In this document: positions 1 to 9,922 of the stretch, in pieces | Position numbering within the stretch: the stretch's first letter is position 1 | Layout: each line of letters begins with the position of its first letter | NCBI GenBank assembly: GCA_018136815.1 | Contig: CM030933.1 | Span: 7,566,676 to 7,630,675, forward strand | DNA from: Isochrysis galbana | Lineage: Eukaryota; Haptophyta; Isochrysidales; Isochrysidaceae | DNA: 64,000 nucleotides | Reading direction: 5' to 3' | The notes under the pieces: generated by a model | What the model was told of the DNA's origin: nothing | Databases searched by the model: none | What the model saw: the letters and a program-made list of their open reading frames with translations, nothing else | Position numbers and translations under genes: made by a program

Positions 1-480
<480 letters not shown>

Positions 481-1245
481 AGAAGAGAGGCTGTTAAAAT
501 AAAAAAGGAATGATCGTAGAAATAATTTTAATCAATTAAATATAATATTTTTATGAAAATATACTTTTCAATTAATTATTCGGATAATAAAAAATCAAAA
601 ATGGAATGAGCTAATTAAATATAATTTATTATAGTATTTTTTACGAAAATATACTTTTCAATGAATTATTCGAATGGAATGAGCTAACGGAATTAGCGTA
701 TGGATAATTTTAATTAATTAATTATATTTTATTATAATATTTTTTGAGAAAATACACGTTTCAATGAAATATTCAAATTAAAGTTTAGTGATTAGTGAAG
801 TAATAGTAATAAAATTATTATTTAGTGACAATAAATTTGAGATCCTTAAAAATGTTGAATTAAAAATTATAACTTGATAGTAATTATCTTATTAAACCTT
901 AGTTTAAAATGAAGACTTTTAGTCATAGCATCGTTTGACGTTTGAGTAAACACATAATAGTAAATTTTATTTGGTTTTTTGTGGTTTTTATTTATTTTAA
1001 ATATTCTTAATATTAATATTTTACTTGACGAGATCAAAATGACCGATATTTTATTTAACTTGAATTTTTGGTTAGATTTTTTAATTTTACTATTTTTATA
1101 TTACGTCTTCAATAATCTTTAATTTAATTACTAATTTAATTACCATATTGTACTTATATATTATATTTTAATATTAATCCTAGTAACTTTATGTCATTTC
1201 TAAAACTATTAGCTGTTAGATACTCTAAGTTTTAAAAACTATTTT
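481..1245. other. AT-rich island without genes
   Basis: About 760 bases of strongly AT-rich DNA in an otherwise GC-rich window. It contains at least three diverged copies of a roughly 90-100 base unit (around 525-605, 610-675 and 710-780) sharing the core GAAAATATACTTTTCAAT. No reading frame of note. It could be organelle-derived DNA, a degenerate AT satellite or the interior of an unrecognised element; the sequence does not decide. Confidence 0.7.
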
Positions 1246-1329
1246 CAGGGGGGAGAAAGAGAACAAAGAAAAGAGGAGAAAGGAGAACAGAGGATAGGAG
1301 GGGGGAAGAGAGAGAGAAGGAGAGCGAGC

Positions 1330-1620
1330 CAAAGAGAGGAGGAACCCCCCGTTTGCTATCGGGGGATTTCCTCTTCCCCCGATAGCTATCGGGGGGTCCG
1401 CTTACGGCACCCCCAGGAGCTATCCCCCGATAGCTCTCGGGGGATTTTCTCGGTCCCCCGGTAGCTCTCGGGGGGGCTGTTGGCGATCGGGAAAAAATTT
1501 CCCCCCGATAGCTATCGGGGGCCCCCGATAGCTATCGGGGGGCGTTGGCTCCTGGGGGGTAACAGATATAAACGGACCCCAGGACCCCTTAGCCCTTAGA
1601 GGCCTTGGGAGAGCTCTAGG
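1330..1620. repeat. Cluster of GATAGCTATC palindromes flanked by G/C runs
   Basis: The perfect palindrome CCCCCGATAGCTATCGGGGG and close variants (GATAGCTCTC, GGTAGCTCTC) recur about six times in 290 bases, on both sides of short spacers. Each copy can form a hairpin. No protein-coding signal. The following bases (1,640-1,790) hold short tandem motifs (CAACTGT, CCTTAA, TGCTTA). Confidence 0.8.
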
Positions 1621-1789
1621 GGGCCTCGGGGGACCCATATCTGGCCCCCCTGCTCCCCCGCTGGCTAGGGTCCATGGTATCGTTAACTGTCAACTGTCAA
1701 TTGTCAACTGTCAACCTTAACCTTAACCATCAACTATGCTTATGCTTATGCTTGCTCTTTGCTCTTTTCATAACCTACTTTTTAAGTAG

Positions 1790-2045
1790 GTAGGGGTCAA
1801 TGGGGGCCCCGCGCCCCCCTCCCTCCATCGCAGAAACCCCAGGGGTGGGCCTGCACAACAAATCTCAGCCCCTGCCAGACGGGCAAGGGCTGAGCACTCA
1901 ACACATCTCTGTCCGGACTTCCCAGTGGGTGCGCGCCACGCGCCACAGCGCCACGACGCCACACGCGTTCGCCTGCAACGACCCCCCATCGCACTGATCC
2001 TCCCCCACCACTGAGCCACAGACCACTAGAGCCGCCAGGAAGGCA
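1790..2045 (+). repeat. Dispersed repeat, inverted relative to 25,850-25,985
   Basis: The stretch starting GTCAATGGGGGCC, through the TCCATCGC block, to the 'cagcccctgcc' block matches the reverse complement of 25,850-25,985 with many substitutions. Overlapping reading frames in both copies are GC-rich shadows. No function is visible; it is probably part of an unclassified non-autonomous element. Confidence 0.6.
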
Positions 2046-2214
2046 CCTAGGGCCGGCGAGCCGGCGAGGCGAGCGAGGGAGAGGCAGGAGAGGCCAGGGG
2101 CCGGGGGCAGACAGAGCCCCAGTCTCCACTACCCACTACCCCGTGAGCTGTGAGCTGCCCCAGCCGGCCATCTCGGGGGACCCCCCCAAGGGGGGGCCAA
2201 GGCGCAAGGCGGGC

Positions 2215-2655
2215 ACAAACACAACGCACCGCAGGAGAGCGAAGAGAACGGTGATGAAAGAACGACAAAAAAACGACGCGACTCGACACACAAAAAAAGG
2301 TAATACTCACACGCGTGTTTGCGATGTGTGCGGGGCGACACCCCGTGCGACAGATAGATGCCGCAAAAGTAACGCGGCGATGGTTGGAAAAGACGCGAAG
2401 AGTGGGGGACGAGACCCCCCGGGGACAGACACAACGCGCCGCAGGGGAGCGAGGAGAACGGCGATAAAAACGACAAAAAGCACCAACAAAATGACGCGAC
2501 TCGACACAAAAAAAAGTAAAATACTCACGCGTGTTTGCGATATGTGCGCAGGGCGACACCCCGTGCGACAGACAGACGCCGCAAAAGTAACTCATAACTC
2601 GGCGACGGTTGGAAAAGACGCGACGAGTGGGGGCCAAGACCCCCCGGGGACATGA
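2215..2655. repeat. Two-copy tandem repeat, period about 210 bp
   Basis: Copy one (about 2,215-2,424) and copy two (about 2,425-2,655) share a long block running from 'acaacgc(a/g)ccgcagg' through 'actcacgcgtgttt' and 'ggttggaaaagacgcga' to 'gaccccccgggga'. Both strands are open over hundreds of bases only because the unit lacks stops. No known domain was seen. Confidence 0.85.
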
Positions 2656-4700
2656 AAACTCACATGCAAAAGGCGTTTACGTTTGTATGCCACAGGAACA
2701 TCCAGCAGCCAGCAGCAGGCCTGCCCCCACGGCCCGCCCCTTGCGCTTTGTTATGCTTATGCTTGCTCTCTGGTTAAAGTAAGAAGTAAGTTAGAAGCGC
2801 GAAGCGCGGGAGGCGTTGCCACGAAAAGCCTAGGTTCCCTGCTGCCCCTACGCTCTCTCGCTCTCTCTCTCTCCCGCGCCAACGGAACTGCTAAGTTTAT
2901 ATTTGGTTACGATGGACGATGGACGATGGAGCGCGCCGACGCGTCTCTCCTCTTCCTCTTGACCTTCGCAGAGCCCCCCGCCAAGGGCGGCCCCCTAGCT
3001 AGACCCCAAACCACCCAGAGTAATCGCTATTGAAGCGCGACCGCGCCCAACCCGAATAGGTGCGCCACATGGCCCGTGGCCCGTAGCCTCGGCCACACCC
3101 AACACTGCAGCCATGCTGGACCTGGACCCACACATGGCACATGGGGGCCAGATAGCAGATGGAGGCAGACCGACTAGGCCCAGGCCAGGATATCCGGGAT
3201 ATCTATTTGGATATTTGGGCAACTTTGCCGGAAATAGATATCTTTTGGATATGCCTGGGATATTTGGGCGTGTGTTGAGGCGGTGGCGCCTAAAAAAAAC
3301 CTATTGTCCATCTTCGGAGAGCAAGCTCCAAGCTGCGAGCAGCGAGCAGCGAGGTGGAGAGGGGTGACGAGGGCGCTCTGCCGCCGAAATGCCACAAGGT
3401 GGGCTTGCACTGCTTGCCCCTACCCGCGTCGCCCTACCATTGCACAATCACCCTTATGCCGCTCGTGGCTCGCGGCTCGCCGTTTGGGGCAGCTGCATAG
3501 CTGCATCATCAGATCAGTCATCATGCGCTCGCGCGTGCGACGCGGCGAGTGAGTCACACACACAGCCCAGCTTGCTGCCCTTGCTTGCCCTTCCTTGCCC
3601 TTGCTCACGCGCTTGAGCGTCATCGTCACTCACCCGAGCGTCATCTCCTTGTCCTTGCGCAGTATCGAGCCGCAGCCGGCGGCACGTGTGCAGTGTTGTT
3701 GGACTCATGCTGTTGTGTCCCTCGCGGGCTGTGATGGGTGAGGAATGCACGATTGCGCTTTCGTGGAGTGAGAGGTTGTGTGGAGTGTTGATATGATGCC
3801 AACCATGAAGTTTGTCCCACATTAATCGGCACTACTACAGCGGGCACGCACCTGATACTGAGAGCAGATGTACACCGGCGGCGAGCGCCCCGCGCTACAC
3901 ACATGTCGCGCCATCTCGTGAAGTGTATGAGCGCTCCCTACAGTGAGTGAGTGGGAGACGAAGGAACAGAGGCAGCTCAGCAGAGGGATGGTGGGCGGTG
4001 GGCGAGGGCGTCGAGAACTGCTCACCGGCCACGGCAGTGGTCCGGCAGTGGTCCAAGATAATGTGCCACCATGGCCTCGCGACTCCCTCTCCCTCCCGGT
4101 CCACCAGAGCCCCTACTCCTCTCGCCTCGCGCTATTGTCAGACTTTTGTACAGCCGTTTTGGGCCCGTTCCACGTGCTTCGACGGTCGTGTGAGAACGAC
4201 GCGTGCGCGACGGAGCAACGCTGGCAGGGCAGTGTGCCGGCGGTTCTGTCTCACCTGTGGGAGCCCTGTGGCAGCCCGCATAGTGGCTAGGCCAGATGTG
4301 TCGGATCAGCCCGATGAAAGCGGGAGTCCTGCCGGCACTTCGCACTTCCCAAAAATAGAACGTCAAACTTTTGGCAACGAGGGGTACTGTTCTTCTGCGC
4401 TTCTTTGCCTCCGCTTTGTTTTATTCCTGCTTATTCAAGAGCGCAGAATTCGCTGTCCACGAGGGTCACCTTGAGGAGAGGAAGGAAGCTCAAATGGCAA
4501 GAGGGCGTGCTCGCTGGGCTCAGAGGAGACGCTCGCGCCCTGTGCCTGACTGGCTGCTGCTCGCGCTCCCTGCTTTTTTTGGGATCCACGTGGACTCATC
4601 ATAGGAGACAGAAAGAATGACGAATAGAGAGCCCTAGAGTATTTATCCCTTCCATTCCGCCCTTGCCTTGGCATGGTGGTAGGTATCTCCGTCTCCTGCC
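2656..4700. other. Intergenic stretch, no gene recognised
   Basis: Several overlapping frames of 60-175 codons exist on both strands but none shows a recognisable domain. Around 3,185-3,275 there is a cluster of GATATCC/GGATATTTGGG motifs like those filling the hAT-type element at 32,268-32,803, so a degenerate relative may lie here. Confidence 0.5.
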
Positions 4701-4705
4701 GCCTC

Positions 4706-4733
4706 CCCCCCCCCCCCCCCCCCCCCCCCCCCG
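4706..4733. repeat. Long poly-C run
   Basis: Uninterrupted run of more than 25 cytosines about 95 bases upstream of the start codon at 4,827. The length is probably variable between alleles. Confidence 0.95.
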
Positions 4734-4826
4734 AGTTCCCAGGAGATTCCCCGTGAAACGCCGCGCCTTCCTACGGGATGAACCACCGGAAGGACTCTCT
4801 TTTCTCTCTCCTCTGCCTCTCCACCC

Positions 4827-5900
4827 ATGTCATCAACATCCCGGCCGCCTCCTCCTCGAGTGCCTCGGCCAGACGCCGAGTTCGTTGCGAAGCAGCGTAG
4901 TGACCAGCGTGCCAAGGATGGAGTGCAGGATCAGAAGTGGTGGGAGGGGCTCGGTCCGATTGACCAGCGGCCGAGTCCTGAGCAGCTCGCGCGGCTTGCG
5001 CCGGTGCTCGCCGAGTTCGAAGCAAGGAACATGACCATCGCGACCCTTCCGGACGGAGGGATCGTGTACCAGGCGCCCCAGCTGACAGTTGAGTCGTCCC
5101 CCTTCCTTCAAGACAACCATCTATACGCCTGCTTACTTCGGTGCGCTCTGACGCACCGCGACGCCACGCAATCTGCACTCACATTGCCATTGAGACGCTG
5201 CTTGGGTTTGTGCTGTGGTTTTGAGGAGCGTTCAATCCTGGAGGACGACGAGTTCTGGAGGCAGCTATTGCAGGATGGACCCAAAAGCGCGGCATGCCCA
5301 GATCGTCTCCGGGGATTGTGGTGGATGCAAGACAACATTGCCAATGAGGTGCTCATCACCTTCCATGACATCGACTGGATGGTGCCAGCTCCCAAAGGGT
5401 TTGCGGCAGGCGGGGTCAAGATCATGCAGAGGAATTGGTCGCGAGACATCACCTGTGCCGGGGTTGCTCTCAGTTGTTCGTCGATCTCCTGCACGAGGGA
5501 AATGGCCTTCTTTGTCTCGCCAAACCTGAAGTGGATTTTCTTGAATCGGGCATGGATATATGTGCCACATGAAAATGAGCGGCTCGTTGCTCCTGTCTCT
5601 GGTCCAGTCCCCGTGAGTTTTTCGCCCGGGGAAGTGGTACCCCTGGACCCGAAGTGGGATATGATCCGAGTCAGCTACCAAAACCCTTGGGACACGTCAT
5701 CATACATGGATTACAACTACAGGCTCAGGCGGGTGGCTTGGTTAGATCCTTCTGGAGAGCTCGTAAAGGGACCTGCATGGAATGAGCTGCAGGCACAAAT
5801 CCTGGCGACAGCTGAAAAGGAAGGAGATTCTCGAACGGCAGTGATTCAAAAGATGCTTCGTTTGGGCGGCCGACAATTGGTCAAAAGGGCACCCCGCTAG
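4827..5900 (+). CDS. Hypothetical protein, 357 aa
   Basis: Single uninterrupted frame from ATG at 4,827 to TAG, 357 residues. I do not recognise the family. The N-terminus is proline/arginine rich (residues 1-15), then a globular-looking region with many Trp, Tyr and Cys residues: a Cys-rich patch near 125-132 (CLGLCCGF), a second near 215-225 and a Trp-rich patch near 166-185. There is no signal peptide or clear membrane segment. The balanced amino-acid composition and absence of low complexity past residue 25 suggest a real gene rather than a shadow frame. It stands alone, with the poly-C tract upstream and no gene for nearly 2 kb downstream. An unseen intron cannot be excluded. Confidence 0.6.
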   Translation: MSSTSRPPPPRVPRPDAEFVAKQRSDQRAKDGVQDQKWWEGLGPIDQRPSPEQLARLAPVLAEFEARNMTIATLPDGGIVYQAPQLTVESSPFLQDNHLYACLLRCALTHRDATQSALTLPLRRCLGLCCGFEERSILEDDEFWRQLLQDGPKSAACPDRLRGLWWMQDNIANEVLITFHDIDWMVPAPKGFAAGGVKIMQRNWSRDITCAGVALSCSSISCTREMAFFVSPNLKWIFLNRAWIYVPHENERLVAPVSGPVPVSFSPGEVVPLDPKWDMIRVSYQNPWDTSSYMDYNYRLRRVAWLDPSGELVKGPAWNELQAQILATAEKEGDSRTAVIQKMLRLGGRQLVKRAPR

Positions 5901-6690
5901 GAAGTGCGAGGCTGGTAGAACGGCCAAGACTACATCGCAACATCAAAATCCTTTATTAGATTGAAGTTGCTGTGGGAAGAGTGGCGATGGCTATGGTGGT
6001 GAGCTGGTGTGGTGTAAGCGAGGAATGTTGAACCGCATGGAGGAGTGCACACGCTCACATTGGGGTGAGACGAGGGCTCGAGGCACAGCGGCGGGGTGGC
6101 GAATAGAACGGGGCTGGCGACCGGGGTCACACAGGGGGTAGCTGCAGAGGCGAGAGACGACGAGGGACCGGAAACAAACTACACGCAGCAGGTGTTGATA
6201 GGAGTGGAGGTGTGGATGGAGCGGAGGGTCTTTACCAGCCAATGTATGAACATGAGAAGTGAGGAGGGACGAGGGAGGCTGAAGAGACGTCGATCACGAG
6301 CCACGGGCATGAACAGGAGATGGGGGAGGCCCGGGCGGAGCGCTCGCTCGGCGGCGGCACACTGGGGGGCGAGGGCAAGGTACGCAGAAGGGTCATTGGG
6401 CATGCATGGGGTCACAACAAGTCTCAAGAGTCGGACATCGGAGTGCGAGCGACGGAAAGCGGAAAAAGATAACCAGGCGAGGGAAGGGCGGGAACACACA
6501 AGGAAATGAACGGGGCGGAGCGGGTAAGAAACAAGGAAGGAGAAGGGGAGTCTAGGGGCCGCACAGAGCCAAAGCGTGTGCAATGGAGGGACGAGGGGTG
6601 AGTGAGGGGAATCGCACACCATCTTCTGGCGAAGATTTTCGTGGCGACAGGTCGACAGGTGGGCCCCCTAGGAGTTTTGTTGTGGGCTTT
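5901..6690. other. Intergenic, no gene recognised
   Basis: GC-rich, purine-rich on the plus strand. Frames of 83-147 codons overlap on both strands (6,096-6,509 +, 6,179-6,622 -) without any recognisable domain; I regard them as chance. Confidence 0.5.
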
Positions 6691-6694
6691 GGAG

Positions 6695-6762
6695 AATGGT
6701 CAAAATGCTCCCCCCCCCACCCATATTAATAGTTAAAAGGCCCTATTTGACCGCCCTAGACC
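6695..6762 (-). mobile_element. Short MITE-like element, GGTCAAA family
   Basis: The sequence ends in TTTGACCGCCCTA, the reverse complement of TAGGGCGGTCAAA found at 13,876 and 45,686. The other side carries GGTCAAAATGC. TAGGG termini fit hAT-type ends. No target-site duplication could be identified, so the boundaries are approximate. Confidence 0.45.
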
Positions 6763-7099
6763 CTAGAAGACAAAGAGAAGAGGAAGGGGAAGGGCCGGGG
6801 CCAGGGTTCGTGTAGAAACGTTTCACAGGTGTTCCAACACGGAACGGCAGCGCTAGCTGCTGTTCCACAGGAAACCCCCCTCCCGCCGCCCGCCGCCGAG
6901 CGGCGGGCGGATCCCTGAACCTCCTACTGCAGGCGCCTTGCGAGCCCCCTCCTGCCGGGCCCTTTTGGGACGGCAGAGAGGGGTTTCCTCGGAGTCAGAG
7001 GAGTCGGCCATGCCGCCGCCGCCGCCGCCGAATTCCCTCAGAGGTCAGAGGTCAGAGGGGGCATAAAGAAATTAACGTATATTATTACACTTACTTATA

Positions 7100-7345
7100 C
7101 GTATATTATACTCAACTAAGTTTATACTTAGTTCGCCCATGGGGGGGCACGAGCCCCCCTCTCTCTCCACTCCTCCCCTGCCATGGGGGAGGATCCACCC
7201 ACTCTCCTGGCACGCCTGATGGCTGATGGCTTGCCAGGAGCACACAGCCTTGCTGACCCACTCCTCTCCCCACAGGACAGGACCGCCTGACTCGCCCACC
7301 CTGGCCCGTCGTGGCCTGCCCATCCCTCTGACCAGCCCCTCCTCC
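7100..7345 (+). repeat. Dispersed repeat B (copy 1)
   Basis: Starts near AACTAAGTTTATACTTAGTT (itself a short hairpin), then 'cgcccatgggggggcac', 'cactcctcccctgccatggggga', 'ctcctggcacgcctgatggc' and 'ccccacaggac'. The same order and wording recurs at 29,395-29,585 and, in part, at 37,305-37,345. No coding function evident. Confidence 0.75.
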
Positions 7346-7570
7346 CCCTGGGCCCCCCTGTTCAGGACCCCCCGGCCAGCTCCAGTCGACCCGCAGGGGC
7401 TCGCTCGGAGCGCCAGCGAGGGAGAGGCAGGAGGGGCCAGGGCCATGCCCCAGCCTCACCTGCCCCCCGAGCTGTGCTCCCAGGCCCCTGCAGGCCACCT
7501 GGGGACCTGAAGAGGGGCCGCAGGCGCGCGCCATGGGCCCCCGCCGCAGGGAAGAGAGGAGGGAAAGGGA
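7345..7570 (+). repeat. Dispersed GC-rich repeat C (copy 1)
   Basis: The block with 'gccagcgagggagaggcagg' and 'ccgcaggcgcgc' recurs at 42,000-42,130, and a related stretch lies at 25,585-25,800. The minus frame reads a Pro/Ser/Leu-rich PASPSLA string in each copy, but there is no domain, so it is treated as non-coding repeat DNA. Confidence 0.6.
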
Positions 7571-7826
7571 AGAGGGAGGGGGCGTTCGATCAAGCCACAA
7601 CGGATGGGTTGCAGCAGATATATTCGATCGATTGTGCTTGCGTGCCGCAATTCTTGAGTCATCTGAGCCGGAAGAGGCATGGCAAGAATACACATTCAGC
7701 ACGCCTGCAGTTGTCTCCAGGGTGTCGCAAGTAGAGCGGGAGTTTTCAGTGTTTCAAGGCAAAGAAGGCGCCTTCTCTCGACCGTCCGCGCTTGAAAACG
7801 CAAAGCAAATGGAGCCGTCTCGATGA
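7570..7826 (+). pseudogene. hAT transposase fragment, part 1
   Basis: The frame running to the TGA at 7,824 reads through EREFSVFQGKEGAFSRPSAL to MEPSR. This is the linker that normally lies directly before the C-terminal dimerisation (hATC) region in hAT transposases. The hATC region itself resumes at about 8,803. Everything upstream in the protein (BED finger, RNase H-like core) is missing; the fragment abuts repeat C on its left. Inferred to be a dead, 5'-truncated transposase split by the insertion at 7,827-8,800. Confidence 0.55.
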
Positions 7827-8800
7827 GACCAAAAGCGTTCAATTATCCCCATCCCTGCTGACACCTTTCATTGTCACCTGGAGGTTACTTGAGTCAACTT
7901 GACCCTTCACACTGTTCACATCGCTGAACTCCAACCAGACCTCGTCAGACATCTGTGCTATGCTCATAGACGATAGTGATTCCACGGAACGCTTCCTTTT
8001 TCCTAGCAGCCCATTCACGACATCTTGGGGATCCCTTTCGCCCATAGGAAGCGCTCGTGGTACTAGGAAGACTAGATTATATTAATCCTGCCACGAAATA
8101 CCTAGGCCTACAGGCTTTGGCCATGCGTAAAAGCTAACGTTATGTACGAAGGCGCTATGCGACCATAAGCGCGCCCTTCCTCCTCGGTGCCACAAGGCAG
8201 ACGAGACCATGGCAGGAGGCGGAGGGCGGAAGCTCTCCTACACTCTCACAAAAAAAAATGTACAAAATGTGGAAGACCACCTCCCGATTCGATCATGTAT
8301 CAGAAGTTATGCAACCGCATTCTTGGTCGCCCCAATCCGGAGAAACACAACAATACTGAACGCAATTCCACGACAACAATACTCATAAATAAAAGGCATA
8401 AAAGGCAGCCTACACCGTCTACGCGGAAGACTGACGATCACTCAAGTATCAGTGATGAAGACTGGAACAAGATTATTTCGGGAGATCTCTAAACGTCACA
8501 AAAAGTCAGGTAAATCGGACCCCTTCGTTCAGGCTGACATCGCCAGCATACCCTCTTGCCAAACGAGTGGGTTGGATAGCGCTACCCTCATGATCCCCAC
8601 GATCTTCCGCGATTGAACGCTTTTCCATGCGGTGGGGGGGGGGAGGTGATGGTGATTGAACGCGTTCCACGTGTAGGCTGATGGTGATTGAACGCTTTTT
8701 CCATGCGGTGGGGGTGATGGTGATTGAGCGCGTTCCACGTGTAGGCTGATGGTGATTGAACGCTTTTCCATGCGGTGGGTGATGGTGATTGAGCGCTTCT
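7827..8800. mobile_element. Insertion splitting the hAT transposase, with GATTGAACGC minisatellite
   Basis: About 970 bases interrupt the hAT frame. The left edge (GAGACCAAAAGCGTTCAATT) and the reverse complement of the right edge (GAGAAGCGCTCAATCACC) are imperfect inverted repeats. From 8,612 to 8,795 there is a tandem array with the unit GATGGTGATTGAACGC followed by alternating TTTTCCATGCGGTGGG or GTTCCACGTGTAGGCT. A second copy of this array and its edge lies at 54,925-55,110. No transposase inside; a weak open frame (8,187-8,492) has no known domain. Confidence 0.5.
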
Positions 8801-8802
8801 CG

Positions 8803-9138
8803 CCTTGGTGGACCACCTATGGGGAGCATGTGCCAATGCTAGCTAGCATAGCGCAGCATGTTTTGTCGCAGCCTGCGGCTGCGTCGGCAGCGGAGCGCAA
8901 CTGGTCGGTCTACGGCCAAATTCACAGCGCTAATCGGTCACGAATGAGCCACAACACAGCAGATAAGTTGGTCTTTTGTCACGAGTCGATGCATGTGCAG
9001 CGCAATTTGCAAGATGCGGGCTGGGCCCCAGATGTGGTAAAGTGGGAGAGTGATGACGACAGTGACGCAGAGGATGATTGGGTTGGCGATGTGAGCGCAG
9101 TTCCAAGTGAGGAGCTTGTGCAAAAGCTGCTCGTCTGA
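8803..9138 (+). pseudogene. hAT transposase C-terminal dimerisation domain
   Basis: About 111 residues ending at TGA. It carries the hallmark hATC sequence: PWWTTYGEHVPMLASIA, then VLSQPAAASAAERNWSVYG, then a RNRL-like NRSRM and a conserved LVFCHES segment. The tail is acidic (DDDSDAEDD). In hAT elements this region mediates transposase dimerisation. The frame upstream is replaced by the GATTGAACGC tandem array, so the gene is broken. The nearest intact upstream piece is 7,570-7,826. The domain call is secure; the reconstruction of the insertion is inference. Confidence 0.88.
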
Positions 9139-9344
9139 TGCATGCATTGAGCATTGATGCATTGTCTCATCGTCTCTTGTCGGCATCTGAAGGATATCGC
9201 GCGTATGTGTGTTATATTGTATATTGTTATATGTCTCCTAAATATAGTTCTCACAATCACAATATCATACGAGTAGCATCATAGCTGTTTCCAATTGCAA
9301 GCATTGCCCATGCAATGTGTGTGTGGCCCGTCTAGTTTCAGATT

Positions 9345-9510
9345 TCAGAAGCCACAGCCAGCCCAGAGAGAGTCGGCCCCGGCCGGCCGGCCTTTGGCCG
9401 GCCGCCGAGCTCTTCCGGCCGCCCGAAATAAAACAGCGAAAAACATACGTTTTGGGCCTCCGAAAAAAAAACACTGTTCCTGTGTTTCACATGTAGGACA
9501 CGAACCCTGG
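9345..9510. mobile_element. Remnant related to the CCTAGATG-ended elements
   Basis: The reverse complement of 9,440-9,506 (starting CCTACATGTGAAAC, with AACAGTG, a T-run, TCGG and GGCC) matches in order the start of the sequence at 29,592. It also resembles the terminus of the 15,885-17,395 element. The left boundary near TCTAGTTTCAG is uncertain. Confidence 0.4.
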
Positions 9511-9699
9511 CTGTGGCCGTGTGGCCGTGGCCGGGGACCGGGGAGCCGGGGAGCCGGGACGCCGGGACGTGGATTCGTGGGTTATAGAATGCATGCACGA
9601 GAGTAGTGAGAGTTAGCCCAAGGCTGCGAACGCGCGAGAATACAAGAGAACATAGAGAGAATATTTAGAAGTTTCTTTATTTCTCGCTCAGCTCTTTCT

Positions 9700-9795
9700 C
9701 TGCTCTCTACTCTACTCTCTACTCTCTACTCTCTACTCTAGAGTAGAGTAGTCTCCACTCTCAACCTTAGGTAGAGTAGAGAAGAGAAGAGCTCT
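9700..9795. repeat. (CTCTA)n / TAGAG array
   Basis: About ten near-perfect CTCTA pentamers followed by the inverted form GTAGAGTAGAG. It can fold on itself. It lies 130-220 bases upstream of the WW/EF-hand gene, so it is probably in its promoter or 5' UTR. Confidence 0.85.
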
Positions 9796-9922
9796 AGAGT
9801 GCATGCCATAGTCAGCCGAGCGTTTGAACGAACGAACCTTCCGTTGACCAAGTTGCGTCAGAGCCCCGACGGCCGCACAGCGCTTCCGGGCCTCGCCCTC
9901 TTTCTCTCGACCGAGCGGTGGC

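Noticed and set aside
1640..1790. Telomere-like CCTTAA / CAACTGT repeats
   Set aside because: Only two to four irregular units, flanked by ordinary sequence; not a telomere.
2047..2637. 196-codon minus frame with Cys and Phe
   Set aside because: The two halves are the same 210-bp tandem repeat; repeat-driven openness, no domain, and the plus strand is equally open.
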